Of a stretch of 55,643 nucleotides of DNA, positions 1 to 8,658 are shown in pieces (within the stretch, counting starts at the first letter, position 1; each line of letters begins with the position of its first letter). Below the pieces are notes generated by a model. That model did no database searches, was not told where the DNA came from, and worked only from the letters and a program-made list of their open reading frames with translations. The position numbers were made by a program, and so were the translations under genes. Source of the DNA: Jiangella aurantiaca (GTDB lineage: Bacteria > Actinomycetota > Actinomycetes > Jiangellales > Jiangellaceae); assembly GCF_004349105.1 (NCBI RefSeq), contig NZ_SMLB01000041.1, positions 1-55,643 of the forward strand, in the 5' to 3' direction.

Positions 1-810
1 CCAACCCTCCCGCCCGCGGCTGGTCCACACCGTTCCGACGAACGTCGCGGCCGACGCATTCCTCGCGGCGACTCCGATGTGGCAGGCACCGATGACGCCG
101 CCCTGGAACAAGGTCAGAGTCGACGTGTTCTCCACGCCGATATGGCAGTGCCCTATACGGACGTCTTCGAAGGTCACGTCGTCGAACGATCCGCTCGGAT
201 AGTCGTTGGGGTCGATGATCCCGCCGATTCCCCGGTTCGAGAAATGCTCGATCCGAAGATTCCGCACCCGCGGATTCTTGACCTTCAACGGTGACGGGCC
301 CGGATTCGGGTCGCCGATGACGAGGCCGTCGTCGATCCAGGTGTCGCCATCGATCGCGCCATCGATGTAGAGCTCCTCGAACCCGGCTGCCGCGTGGGCG
401 GAGATGCGCGCGAACGGAGAGAAGTTCGCGGCGGCTTTCAAGTAGCTGATCTTCGGGTAGTGGGTGACGAGGTCGCCCCGGACGAGCACACCGGTTCTGT
501 TGTTGTCGATGGTGCCGGTGATGTAATACGTGCCAGGCTGTAGGTAGACCGTCCCACCTCCGCTGTCGCCGACGGCTTGGATGGCGGCGTTGATCTGTGC
601 CGTGTCGTTCGTGCCGTCGGTCTGGAAGTCGTCGGTGGACTCAGGGCCGACGGTCACCCAGATCCTCGACTGGAGCCCGTTGGGTGCGGCATGTGCGGTC
701 TGTGCGGGCAGGCCGCCCGCTCCTGCGGCGGCCGCGCCGACGACACCCGCGGCTCCGGCGCGGAGGACATGTCGGCGGGTCGGCGGCGTCGGTGCGGTGG
801 TGGGTTCCAT
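1..810 (-). CDS. Tat-exported right-handed beta-helix (pectate-lyase-like) protein, C-terminus beyond window
   Basis: The frame is open from an ATG at 810 to the window edge, giving 270 residues without a stop. The start follows a GGGAGG ribosome site. The N-terminus has a twin-arginine signal (RRHVLRAG) followed by an Ala-rich segment, so the protein is probably exported. The mature part begins with a TDGTNDTAQINAAI motif and GGGTVYLQPGTY, typical of the Pectate_lyase_3 / GH28-related fold, then beta-helix-like rungs such as VRNLRIEHF. It lies 25 bp downstream of a paralogue with the same architecture and is the last visible gene of the LacI-led operon. A polysaccharide lyase or hydrolase role is inferred from fold and context; no catalytic residues can be assigned. 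Confidence 0.8.
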   Translation of the reverse strand, partial: MEPTTAPTPPTRRHVLRAGAAGVVGAAAAGAGGLPAQTAHAAPNGLQSRIWVTVGPESTDDFQTDGTNDTAQINAAIQAVGDSGGGTVYLQPGTYYITGTIDNNRTGVLVRGDLVTHYPKISYLKAAANFSPFARISAHAAAGFEELYIDGAIDGDTWIDDGLVIGDPNPGPSPLKVKNPRVRNLRIEHFSNRGIGGIIDPNDYPSGSFDDVTFEDVRIGHCHIGVENTSTLTLFQGGVIGACHIGVAARNASAATFVGTVWTSRGREGW

Positions 811-835
811 GCGTATCCCTCCCGACTCCGCCCGC

Positions 836-2176
836 TCACCGGACGCTCTGAGATCGGGAGGTCTCGCGCCAGGACCAGCCGTCCCAGATCAAGGTGAGGA
901 TGTCGACGGCGTACGACCCGGTGGAAAGCTCCAGGCTCCCGCCGGCCACCTTGAGGTTGTCCGGCCAGGTCGCCTGGTGCCCGCCGGCCGCGTCCTGCGT
1001 GAGCTGAAGCGTCAACGTGTCGCCCCGATATCCACCCTTCGGAAGCGTCACCTGGATGTCATCGGTCAGGGTCGCCGCGATGTGCTGACCCCGGACCCGA
1101 TCGAACACCACGGAGCCGGCGACGGTCCCGTACGAGTGGTGCGTGTTGTCGTTGTTGAGCACGTTGCCGATGTTGACCAGCGGATCATAGGTCTCGCCGC
1201 CGGCGAGGGTGCAGCCGGTGATGGCGATGTGCCGGCTTCGGATGTGCGTTCGTGAGTCCTGCCAGGCCTTGTTCCCGGCTCCCAGAGCGAAGACGCACCC
1301 GGTGACGGTGATGTTGTGGGTCGGATACGTGTCCGTGTCCTGGAAGTGGATGCCCACGGCCGCGGTGTTGAACTCACAGTTGACGATCTTGATCTTGTTG
1401 CTGGACTTGATGTTGAGCCAGGTCTGCACCGAACCACCGCTGAACCACACGTTCGATATCCAGCACTGAGTCTGATACTGCAGGTCGATGCCGATCCCGG
1501 AGTTCGCCGACACGATGCTGTTGGAGATGAACAGCGCGCCTGGAATGGTGGGCCCGGTCGGATCGATGTCCGGGTCCGCGTCCCATACGGTGGTGATCGA
1601 GTTCGTGGCGCCCCGCATCCGGCAGAGATTCACGACAGCGCAGTCGGCATTTCCGAGCTTGAGCAGGTTCGTCGTCCGCCCGCCGCCGTCGAGCGTGAGC
1701 TGCTCGAACTGGACCCCGTGCGTGAGGTCATCGTTGGCTACCGGATTCGGGTCGGCGGCCGAGGAGAACATGTCGGTCAGCGGTGCGGCGGCGACGAGCG
1801 CGGTGCCGCCGACGGTGTTGCTTGCGGACTTCACGAACTCCTCACCGACGATGCGCACGTGCGGATCGAAGGGAAAGGTGATCGTGGACGTGATGTTGTA
1901 GATCCCAGTCCGGATGTAGACGATCCCGCCGCCCTGTCCGGCAACGTGATCGATCGCCGCCTGGATCTGTGCGGTGTCGTTCGTGCCGTCGGTGGGAAAG
2001 TCGTCCGTTCCGTCGTTACCGACGGTGACGAAGGCTTTCGCTTGCAATCGACGCACTCGCGCGGCGTCGGCCGTTGGCGCCAGGGCGGCGACGGCTCCCA
2101 TGCCGACCAGGCTTGCGGCTCCGGCGCGAAACAGGTGACGACGCTGCGTTCCCTTCGGGGTGGATGTGGCTTCCAT
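836..2176 (-). CDS. Tat-exported right-handed beta-helix (pectate-lyase-like) protein
   Basis: 446 residues with an AGGAG ribosome site before the ATG. The Tat signal (RRHLFRAG, then an Ala-rich stretch ending ADAARV) is followed by the family motif TDGTNDTAQIQAAI and GGGIVYIRTGIYNI. Rung-like repeats follow (for example VNLCRMRGATN, IKIVNCEFN, ITVTGCVF, IAITGCTL), ending in a beta-rich C-terminus of about 90 residues that may be a carbohydrate-contacting domain. It is paralogous to the neighbouring truncated gene, so the pair looks like a tandem duplication. It lies 51 bp after the FAD oxidoreductase and is probably co-transcribed with the sugar ABC importer. An exported glycan lyase or hydrolase is the likely role; the substrate is unknown. 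Confidence 0.85.
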   Translation of the reverse strand: MEATSTPKGTQRRHLFRAGAASLVGMGAVAALAPTADAARVRRLQAKAFVTVGNDGTDDFPTDGTNDTAQIQAAIDHVAGQGGGIVYIRTGIYNITSTITFPFDPHVRIVGEEFVKSASNTVGGTALVAAAPLTDMFSSAADPNPVANDDLTHGVQFEQLTLDGGGRTTNLLKLGNADCAVVNLCRMRGATNSITTVWDADPDIDPTGPTIPGALFISNSIVSANSGIGIDLQYQTQCWISNVWFSGGSVQTWLNIKSSNKIKIVNCEFNTAAVGIHFQDTDTYPTHNITVTGCVFALGAGNKAWQDSRTHIRSRHIAITGCTLAGGETYDPLVNIGNVLNNDNTHHSYGTVAGSVVFDRVRGQHIAATLTDDIQVTLPKGGYRGDTLTLQLTQDAAGGHQATWPDNLKVAGGSLELSTGSYAVDILTLIWDGWSWRETSRSQSVR

Positions 2177-2227
2177 GCCGTGCTCCTCTCTGAGACGGGA
2201 CAGCTTTGAGTCCGGGTTCGGTTCCGT

Positions 2228-3910
2228 TCACGTCGATGTCGCGTCGATCAGCTGGGGTCGGGCCGGGTGCCGGCCGCACGACGTGGTGCGGATCTCGTTG
2301 GGCCAGGCCAGCGGGACTCCCAGGCCGGCGGTCAAACGGTGTTGGAAGTCCGCGAGCCGCCGGCGGTCGGCACGGACGGCTCGCGGCGGGACGCCCCTGG
2401 TCAAGGATTCGGCGACCAGTGCCCCCACGGCCTCGCCGATGCTCCACTCGACCGGATGGAGGCGGTAACAGCCGTTGGTGATGTGTGTGGTGCCGACGTT
2501 CTTCGCCGCCGGCAGGAGGTTCTCCACCCGGACCGGCAACAGGGCACCCAGGGGGATCTGGAAGGGATAGCAGTCGACATCGACATAGGTCCGGCCGGCC
2601 GTGCTGGGGTGCAGGTCGATGCGGTAGGACCCGATGCCGACACTGTCGTCGAACACCTCCGATCCGGCGAGGCCGCCTCTGGCGTCGACCCCGACGTGCT
2701 GTTCCACCACTGTGAACTCGGCCTTGATCCGGCGCGCCTCCCGGACGTACGGCATCTTCGCCAGGCCGTCGGCGGTGTCGACGACGTCGGGCCGCAACCG
2801 CAGGCCGGGATATCCGTGGCCGCCGTCCACACGCGGCGCCTCGGTCTGCATCCAGTACAGGAAGGACAGCGACAGGTCACGCGCACGGTCCAGGGCGCGT
2901 TCCCGGGTCTGAGCGTCGACACCCAGCAGGGGGAGCTCCCAGTAGTCGATCTGAGGCCAGTTGACCAGGGTGATGTCGGACTCGCCGATCTCGGCGGGAT
3001 CCACCGGACCGGCCATGGCGCCATCGGCGCCGCCGTGGTGGTCGAACAAGTGGCTCGCCAGAATGCGGCGGTAGCGCCACAGATCGCGCGCACCGTTCTC
3101 CCGGACGCTGTCGAAGATGAAGCGGTCGCGCCGGGCCAGGCTGATGGGTTCGACGTCGGTCCACGACAGCTGCGGCCCCGGCCAGAAGGGCGCCACCGTC
3201 GTATGCCAATCGTCGTAGCCGACCGGCTTGTCGGTGAGGTGGTTCTCGCCCGCTCGATGTTCGATGGGGAAGCACCACGAGATTGCCTGCTGATCGAGTG
3301 GGTCGGCGTGCGGGGCGGCGTGTGGCTCGCCTGTCTCGTCCTGACCCTCCGCTCCGATAACGTGCTCCACACCGGCGAGCTCCAGCAGGTCACCGAGCTC
3401 CGTGGCATCGACGACGTAGTCAGCGGCGATGTTCACGCGGGCACCGTCGGCGTGCCGATCGAACGAGACCGCTTCGACCCGGTCGCCGGCGCAGCTCACC
3501 GCCGCCGGGCGATGCCGCATGAGGGTCGTGAGGCGCCCGAACGCGCGCCAAGGCGCCAGCATCTCGTCGATGGCCGCAACGGCTACGCGGGGCTCGTGAC
3601 ACAGTGGGCTGACGTAGCCCAGACCGGGATTCAGCAGAAGGTCGGCCGCGGCCGGTTCCCGGAGCGGATAGTTGCGCCGGTAATAGTCGCGGATCTTCCG
3701 GCGTAGCCGCCGGTAGCTCGGCGAGGAGTAGCGAGACTCGATCCACGGATGCTCGTCCGGCGGTACCGCTTGGCTGGTCAGCTGTCCACCGAGCCAGTCG
3801 GTCTCCTCGGTGAGCACCACCGTGGCGCCGAGCTGAGCGGCGGTCAACGCCGCAGCTACGCCGCCGAGCCCGCCGCCGACGACGAGCACGTCGCATCGCA
3901 GGTCAGACAT
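2228..3910 (-). CDS. FAD-dependent oxidoreductase (FAD_oxidored, PF12831-like)
   Basis: 560 residues. The N-terminus carries a Rossmann FAD-binding motif (VVGGGLGGVAAALTAAQLG, residues about 10-28) followed by TEETDWLGGQLTSQ, the signature of the flavoprotein group often found in carbohydrate utilisation clusters. A conserved C-terminal FAD-contact region (LLPAAKNVGTTHITNG) is present. No signal peptide is seen, so it is likely cytosolic. The start lies 3 bp after the permease stop codon, so the gene is translationally close to the importer. In this context it could oxidise or reduce an imported sugar or sugar acid. The family also contains halogenase-like and dehydrogenase-like members, so the exact reaction is open. 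Confidence 0.85.
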   Translation of the reverse strand: MSDLRCDVLVVGGGLGGVAAALTAAQLGATVVLTEETDWLGGQLTSQAVPPDEHPWIESRYSSPSYRRLRRKIRDYYRRNYPLREPAAADLLLNPGLGYVSPLCHEPRVAVAAIDEMLAPWRAFGRLTTLMRHRPAAVSCAGDRVEAVSFDRHADGARVNIAADYVVDATELGDLLELAGVEHVIGAEGQDETGEPHAAPHADPLDQQAISWCFPIEHRAGENHLTDKPVGYDDWHTTVAPFWPGPQLSWTDVEPISLARRDRFIFDSVRENGARDLWRYRRILASHLFDHHGGADGAMAGPVDPAEIGESDITLVNWPQIDYWELPLLGVDAQTRERALDRARDLSLSFLYWMQTEAPRVDGGHGYPGLRLRPDVVDTADGLAKMPYVREARRIKAEFTVVEQHVGVDARGGLAGSEVFDDSVGIGSYRIDLHPSTAGRTYVDVDCYPFQIPLGALLPVRVENLLPAAKNVGTTHITNGCYRLHPVEWSIGEAVGALVAESLTRGVPPRAVRADRRRLADFQHRLTAGLGVPLAWPNEIRTTSCGRHPARPQLIDATST

Positions 3911-3913
3911 GGA

Positions 3914-4819
3914 TCACCCCTTCACGCCACCTTCGGAGAGGCCGGCGATGAAACTGCGCTGGTTGAAGATGAAGACAGCCACGACCGGCAAGACCACCAG
4001 CACCGCGCCGGCCATGGCCGGGCCGTACATGACATTTCCACCGGTCAAGAACTTGGACAGGGCGAGTTGCACCGTCTCCGCCTCGAGGGAGCTGGTGACG
4101 ACGAGGGGCCACAGGAAGTCGTCCCACACGGCGGTGAAAGAGAAGATCGCCACGACGGCCACGAGCGGACGAGCCAGCGGGACATAGATCCGCCAGAACG
4201 TGGTGAGCTCGTTCGCCCCGTCGATACGCGCGGCCTCGCCGAGATCGTCGTCCAGGCCCAGGAAGTATTGCCGCGCGAGGAAGATGTTGAGCGGGGCGAT
4301 CAGGTGTGGCAGCACCACCGCGCCCAGTGAGTCCAGTAGACCCGTTCCGCCCTGGCCGAGCAGGTCGTTCCCGCCGACCAGTGGAAATCCCTTCGTCATG
4401 AGGAACAACGGGATGAGCGTGACCGCGACCGGGACCATCGCCGTGGAGATCATCAGGAGGAAGACGAGCGTGCCCCCGCGAAACGGCAGCTTGGCGAAGG
4501 CATAGCCGGCCAGCACCGCGAAAGTGCAGTTGACCAGCACAGCGACGCCGGCCACGATCGTCGAGTTGATCATGGCCCTTCCGACGTTCCCGGATGTCCA
4601 CGCGGTGGCGAAGTTCTCGAAGGTCGGATCAGCCGGCAGGATCTGCGGAACGTCGGTGAAGACCTCGGCCTCCGGCTTGAACGCGATCGACAGCATCCAC
4701 AGGAACGGCATCATGACCAGCACCGTGGCGATCAAGAGCACGAGGAACGTCCCCGGCCGCCGACGGGTCGCCCACCGCAGGCGGATCCGTCCACTACCGG
4801 CCATGCTTGCCGACGTCAT
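3914..4819 (-). CDS. Carbohydrate ABC transporter permease, MalG type
   Basis: 301 residues, starting at the ATG that overlaps the previous permease stop by 4 bp (ATGA). The frame stays open further upstream, but that part is a shadow of the neighbouring permease gene. Six membrane segments are visible (for example FLVLLIATVLVMMPFLWMLSIAF and LVFLLMISTAMVPVAVTLIPLFLM). The EAA loop reads EAARIDGANELTTFWRIYVPLARP, the site that docks the ATPase. The ending FIFNQRSFIAGLSEGGVKG is typical of CUT1 MalG-like permeases. It pairs with the MalF-type permease and the binding lipoprotein upstream. No ATPase gene is in the operon, so a shared MsiK-like ATPase elsewhere is probably used. Confidence 0.95.
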   Translation of the reverse strand: MTSASMAGSGRIRLRWATRRRPGTFLVLLIATVLVMMPFLWMLSIAFKPEAEVFTDVPQILPADPTFENFATAWTSGNVGRAMINSTIVAGVAVLVNCTFAVLAGYAFAKLPFRGGTLVFLLMISTAMVPVAVTLIPLFLMTKGFPLVGGNDLLGQGGTGLLDSLGAVVLPHLIAPLNIFLARQYFLGLDDDLGEAARIDGANELTTFWRIYVPLARPLVAVVAIFSFTAVWDDFLWPLVVTSSLEAETVQLALSKFLTGGNVMYGPAMAGAVLVVLPVVAVFIFNQRSFIAGLSEGGVKG

Positions 4820-5757
4820 GGGTTCCTCCCCATCCGGCGCAGGACCATGAACGAGAACACGAAGATCAGCGCGAACAAGACGAACGCCATCGCACTGGCC
4901 GTGCCGAACCGGTTGTTCTGGAAGGCCTCCTCGTAGATGAGGAAGTTGGTGGTCGTCGTCGAGCGGAGCGGTCCCCCACCGGTCAGGATGAAGATCTCCG
5001 CGAACGACTGCGCCAGATAGACGATGTTGAGAATGACGACGTAGGTGGTCACCGGTCGCAGGCCAGGAAGCGTGACGTAGCGGAACCGCTGCCACGCGTT
5101 CGCGCCGTCCATGGTCGCGGCCTCGTAGAGCGCCCGTGGAATCGCCTGCAGACCGGCGAGGAAGAGCACCATGTTGCCGCCCAGGGCCTTCCAGATCCGC
5201 ATCCCGGCGACCGCATGAAGTGCGCTGCCCTCGTCGAGCAGCCAGGTCCGGGGTTCCAGACCCACCTGCCCCAGCACATGGTTGAACCAGCCGTCCGGCG
5301 AGTAGAGCCACAGCCACACCAGGCTGACCGCGGCCAGCGGAACGATGCGCGGGAGGAACAGCCCGGCCCGGAACAGGCCGATCCCTCGGGTGCTGCGGTT
5401 GGCCAGCAACGCCAGACCAAGAGCGAACGCCACGGCGAACGGCAGCACCTCGGCGACGAACTGGACGGTGACGCGGACCGACGCGTGGAAGTCCGCGTCA
5501 TTCAGCAGGCCGGCGTAGTTGTCGAAGCCCACGAGTTCCGGACCGCCCCGGTCCAGCGGGCTGTAGGTGGTGAGGCTGAGGTATAGCCCGTAGAGGACCG
5601 GGAACAGGTGGAAGATGCCGATGTAGCCGGCAGCCGGAGCGACGAAGAGCATGCCCATCAGCCGCCGCTGCGACGCTGGCCCTCTCCGGCGCGGGCGCCC
5701 CGACCGGCGCGGGATCCGGTGCGGTGCGGGTGCCGGCGGGCGTACCGCAGTAGTCAT
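4816..5757 (-). CDS. Carbohydrate ABC transporter permease, MalF type
   Basis: 313 residues from the ATG at 5757, which lies 4 bp after the stop of the binding-protein gene. An in-frame extension upstream is out of frame with that gene and is discarded. After a basic N-terminus come about six membrane segments beginning LMGMLFVAPAAGYIGIFHLFPVLYG. The EAA-loop signature is YEAATMDGANAWQRFRYVTLPGL, which contacts the ATP-hydrolysing subunit. The family (BPD_transp_1, CUT1) imports mono- and oligosaccharides. Its product would form the heterodimeric channel with the next gene. Confidence 0.95.
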   Translation of the reverse strand: MTTAVRPPAPAPHRIPRRSGRPRRRGPASQRRLMGMLFVAPAAGYIGIFHLFPVLYGLYLSLTTYSPLDRGGPELVGFDNYAGLLNDADFHASVRVTVQFVAEVLPFAVAFALGLALLANRSTRGIGLFRAGLFLPRIVPLAAVSLVWLWLYSPDGWFNHVLGQVGLEPRTWLLDEGSALHAVAGMRIWKALGGNMVLFLAGLQAIPRALYEAATMDGANAWQRFRYVTLPGLRPVTTYVVILNIVYLAQSFAEIFILTGGGPLRSTTTTNFLIYEEAFQNNRFGTASAMAFVLFALIFVFSFMVLRRMGRNP

Positions 5758-5761
5758 GCCT

Positions 5762-7084
5762 CTACTCGCCGGCCAGCAGTGGTCCGGCCTCGGCGGCGGC
5801 GTCGTCGAGCGCCTGTCGAGGTGAGACCTCACCGTGCAGCGCGCGCTCGAGATGCTTGTCAAGGAGGTTGCGCACCTCCACCCATGCGGGAACGTTCGGG
5901 CTAGCGACGAACTGGGAACCCGCCTCGATGAACGACGCGATCAACGGCTCGGATGCGACGTAGTCGCCGTCCACCGCCGAGGCCCGGACCGGGATCTGGC
6001 CGGTGACCTCGGCATAGCTCTCGGCGACCTCCGCCGAGAGCATGAACTCCATGAATGCCCAGGCCAGCTCCTTGTTGTCCGAGTCCTTGCTCATGAACAG
6101 GCCGGGGCCGGGCCCACCGAACATGACAGCGTCGGCGGCTCCACTCATCGGCTCGATGAGTGCGATCTGCTCGGCCAGCTCCGGACGGGCGCGCGCGATC
6201 TGGACGGCCTGTCCCGACGTGACCATCACCATCGCGGCAGCTCCGGTGGCGAGTGGGTTCTGGGCCGCCGGCTGGTTGGCGAAGTCCGCGCCGAGCAGGT
6301 CAGATACCGGCGAATCACCCTGATGCAAACCGACGAAGTACTCCAGCGCGCGCACGCCGGCGTCCGACGTCCACGCCACCTCCGTGCCGTCCTCGGAGAG
6401 CAGTTGACCTCCTTCGGAGCCGAGTAGGCCCATGAAGGACTGGACGCGCTGGATGCTCCCGGTCTGCAGGATGAGCCCGGCGGTGTCGTCGTCGGTGAGT
6501 TGGACCGCGGCGTCGTAGGCGTCGGTCCAGCTGGCCGGCGGACCGTCCGGATCGAGCCCCGCCGCGGCGAACAGATCCTTCCGGTAGGCGATGAGACGGC
6601 CCTCTCCCCCGAGCGGGATCATGTACTGCGTGCCGTCGACCTGTCCGCCGACGAGGAAGGACGCGAGGTCGTCGAGGTCCGCGGGGTCCATCGTCTCGAC
6701 GAATTCGTCGAGCGGTTCGAGTCGATCCGCCTCCACGAGCCCCGCGGCGGCCGCCGGGCCGTGACCGAACACGTCTGGCGCTGTGCCGCCGGCGAAGCCC
6801 GTGTTGAGTCTGGTGGAGACGTCCTCCCACGGGACGAACGTGACCTCGACGTCGGCGTCGTGCATGGACTCGAATCGCGGTACGAGCTTGTCGGTGACGA
6901 GTTCGATCTCGTCAGGGTTGTTGCCGGGGAACCAGACCGTCAGGGATCCGCCGTCATTGGATTCTGCGTCGTGGGTGCCGGCGCCGGTGTCGGCACTGCC
7001 GCCACCGGTGCCGCACCCGGCCAGCACCAGGACCGATGCTGCCGTGAGTGCTGCCAGCCAAGGCTGGCAAGACATTGTGCGCAT
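5762..7084 (-). CDS. Extracellular sugar-binding lipoprotein of CUT1 ABC importer
   Basis: 440 residues from the ATG at 7084, chosen because GGAAGG lies at the proper distance upstream. An earlier in-frame methionine at 7126 lacks such a site. The N-terminus is a lipoprotein signal with lipobox VLAGC. The mature part has the SBP_bac_1 pattern: LTVWFPGNNPDEIELVTDKLVPRFE, then VEVTFVPWEDVSTRLNTGFAGGTAPDVF. It would capture the glycan product outside the membrane and deliver it to the two permeases. It follows lacI by 89 bp with no obvious terminator, suggesting co-transcription from the promoter at 8295-8323. The substrate cannot be read from the sequence. Confidence 0.95.
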   Translation of the reverse strand: MRTMSCQPWLAALTAASVLVLAGCGTGGGSADTGAGTHDAESNDGGSLTVWFPGNNPDEIELVTDKLVPRFESMHDADVEVTFVPWEDVSTRLNTGFAGGTAPDVFGHGPAAAAGLVEADRLEPLDEFVETMDPADLDDLASFLVGGQVDGTQYMIPLGGEGRLIAYRKDLFAAAGLDPDGPPASWTDAYDAAVQLTDDDTAGLILQTGSIQRVQSFMGLLGSEGGQLLSEDGTEVAWTSDAGVRALEYFVGLHQGDSPVSDLLGADFANQPAAQNPLATGAAAMVMVTSGQAVQIARARPELAEQIALIEPMSGAADAVMFGGPGPGLFMSKDSDNKELAWAFMEFMLSAEVAESYAEVTGQIPVRASAVDGDYVASEPLIASFIEAGSQFVASPNVPAWVEVRNLLDKHLERALHGEVSPRQALDDAAAEAGPLLAGE

Positions 7085-7173
7085 GAGTCTCTTCCTTCCG
7101 TGACCGTCGACGATGCCCACAGGCAACCGCCGGTGATGGAGTGGAGGGACTGTTCAGTCGTGCGACGACGAGC

Positions 7174-8223
7174 TCAGCGCCTGGGTGGCGCCGCCGCGAT
7201 CGTCGAGTCGTCTGGAGCCGTGCAGGGCAGAAGGATCTGGAACTCTCGCGGCACGTCCGGCGCGGTGAGCATGTCGACGAGTAGACGTACCGCCTCGCGT
7301 CCCATCTGGTTGCGCGGTATCCCCAACGTGCTCCAGCGCCGTGACGCAGAGGAGCCGCCGGAGGCGCCGATGAGCGCTATGGACAGGTCGTCCGGGATCG
7401 ACAAGCCGCGTGCAGCCGAGTATTCGGCGATGCGCATCGCGACCTCCTGCCTCTCGACGAGAAATGCCGTCACGCCGGTGGCGAGACTCCGGTCCAGCCA
7501 CTGCGCGGTGACATCGTCCTGTTCGAGGTATGCGACGCCCGGAGTGATTCCATTGCTCGCGCACCCGGATCGATAGCCGGCCTCTCTGTCCCGGGACGCC
7601 TCGTACCGCTCGGCATAGCCGACGTAGCTGACCTGGCGATGACCCAGTGTGGTCAGCCTTCCGACCAACTCGGCGGTCGCCGACGAGTAGTCGGCACCCA
7701 CCCACGCGATCTCCGTGTCGGGAACATCACGACGTCCCACGTGGACGAACGGATAACCGTCTGCGGCGAGGCGAGCCAAGTCGGAGTTGTTGCTCCCGAT
7801 ACCGAGAAGCACACTGCCGTCGGCCACGTTCAGGCGGTTTGCGCCGTCGCGATAGACCCGACGCTGGCCGGTGGGGTCCTCGGTTGAGGTGAACAGGACC
7901 AGGTCGTAGCCCACGGCAACGGCCTGCTCTTCGATTCCGATCAGGAACTCGTGATAGAAGTCGCGCTGGCTGATGGGAAAGACCGACTCGAAGGTGTGCA
8001 CGCCGAGGAGCCGATTGCGCTTCCCCTTCAAACTGCGCGCTGCTGTGTTGGCGACATAACCAAGCTCCCGGGCGGCATCCATGATCCGCTGAGCGGTCTC
8101 ACGCGGTATGCGCTGCTCCGCCGACCGTCCGCCGATGACCGCCGAGACCGCTCCTTGGGACACGCCGGCCGCTCTGGCGATGTCAGCCTGCGTCGGCGCC
8201 TGACGGCGGTGTCGGACTGCCAC
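7174..8223 (-). CDS. LacI-family transcriptional regulator of the sugar operon
   Basis: 349 residues from the GTG at 8223, preceded by AGGGGG at 5-nt spacing. An ATG at 8253 is in frame and would add ten residues (MAITKKQGAT) but has no ribosome site. The LacI helix-turn-helix is PTQADIARAAGVSQGAVSAVIGG, followed by the hinge and minor-groove helix ELGYVANTAARSLKGKRNRLLGV. The rest is a periplasmic-binding-like effector domain with VLLGIGSN and YPFVHVGRRD. It is the first gene of the operon, and a near-palindromic site overlaps its transcription start, so it probably represses itself and the transporter genes until a sugar ligand binds. Confidence 0.92.
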   Translation of the reverse strand: MAVRHRRQAPTQADIARAAGVSQGAVSAVIGGRSAEQRIPRETAQRIMDAARELGYVANTAARSLKGKRNRLLGVHTFESVFPISQRDFYHEFLIGIEEQAVAVGYDLVLFTSTEDPTGQRRVYRDGANRLNVADGSVLLGIGSNNSDLARLAADGYPFVHVGRRDVPDTEIAWVGADYSSATAELVGRLTTLGHRQVSYVGYAERYEASRDREAGYRSGCASNGITPGVAYLEQDDVTAQWLDRSLATGVTAFLVERQEVAMRIAEYSAARGLSIPDDLSIALIGASGGSSASRRWSTLGIPRNQMGREAVRLLVDMLTAPDVPREFQILLPCTAPDDSTIAAAPPRR

Positions 8224-8276
8224 GGTTGCCCCCTGCTTTTTCGTAATAGCCATGTGCGATTCGAAGCTGCTGTAGT

Positions 8277-8292
8277 GCTAATACGTAATAGC
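8277..8292. promoter_or_regulatory. Candidate LacI-type operator overlapping the transcription start
   Basis: GCTAATACGTAATAGC reads the same on both strands apart from one mismatched pair and has the central CG common to LacI-family operators. It begins 2 nt downstream of the -10 box at 8295-8300, so bound repressor would cover +1. A further half-site, CGTAATAGC, recurs at 8242-8250 in the leader. Binding by the adjacent LacI protein is inferred. Confidence 0.65.
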
Positions 8293-8294
8293 GA

Positions 8295-8323
8295 AGATTA
8301 GACCTGTCGTGCCCGGCTGTCAA
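8295..8323 (-). promoter_or_regulatory. Sigma70-like promoter of the lacI-ABC operon
   Basis: On the minus strand TTGACA (8318-8323) is followed after exactly 17 nt by TAATCT (8295-8300). This is close to the vegetative consensus, and start-point use is expected near 8288, inside the palindrome at 8277-8292. Confidence 0.65.
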
Positions 8324-8394
8324 CCAATTGGCCTGAGGACTTACGCCTGCGGGGGCCCGACCTGCCGATGGACGGCTGGGCTGGATCCATCTAG

Positions 8395-8516
8395 ACCATC
8401 CTGATCACCGACCACCAGGTCACCGTCGTCGAGCGATCCACCGGCGAAATCCTGGCCACCCACACCATCGACCCGACCCGCACCTACTGGCGCAACGAAC
8501 GGGTGTCCCGACATCG
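8395..8516 (+). pseudogene. Remnant of an IS481/IS3-type transposase C-terminus
   Basis: The plus strand encodes ILITDHQVTVVERSTGEILA, then THTIDPTRTYWRNE, matching the end of rve-domain transposases (the usual tail reads like TGEIL...IDPTR-Y). A stop codon (TAG at 8392) directly precedes it and nothing upstream encodes the catalytic DDE core, so only about 40 residues survive. No terminal inverted repeats or target duplication were found. It marks an old insertion beside the operon promoter. Confidence 0.45.
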
Positions 8517-8630
8517 CGCTTCCTGGTCGAAAGCCGCACGTTCGACGGCCGGATCCAGTTGCTCGAGTACGTTCCCACGGTGCTCGATGGGCCACCTGGC
8601 GCCGGGGACTGGACACGTCGAGGGACCTGA
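8517..8630 (+). other. Short coding-like fragment of unknown origin
   Basis: An open stretch reading RFLVESRTFDGRIQLLEYVP ends at a TGA at 8628-8630 and has the high-GC third positions of real genes. It has no start codon or ribosome site and is not recognised. It sits between the transposase remnant and the sulfatase remnant and is probably another gene fragment left by rearrangement. Confidence 0.25.
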
Positions 8631-8658
8631 CCGAAGGGTCCGAGCCCAGGCCGCGCCG

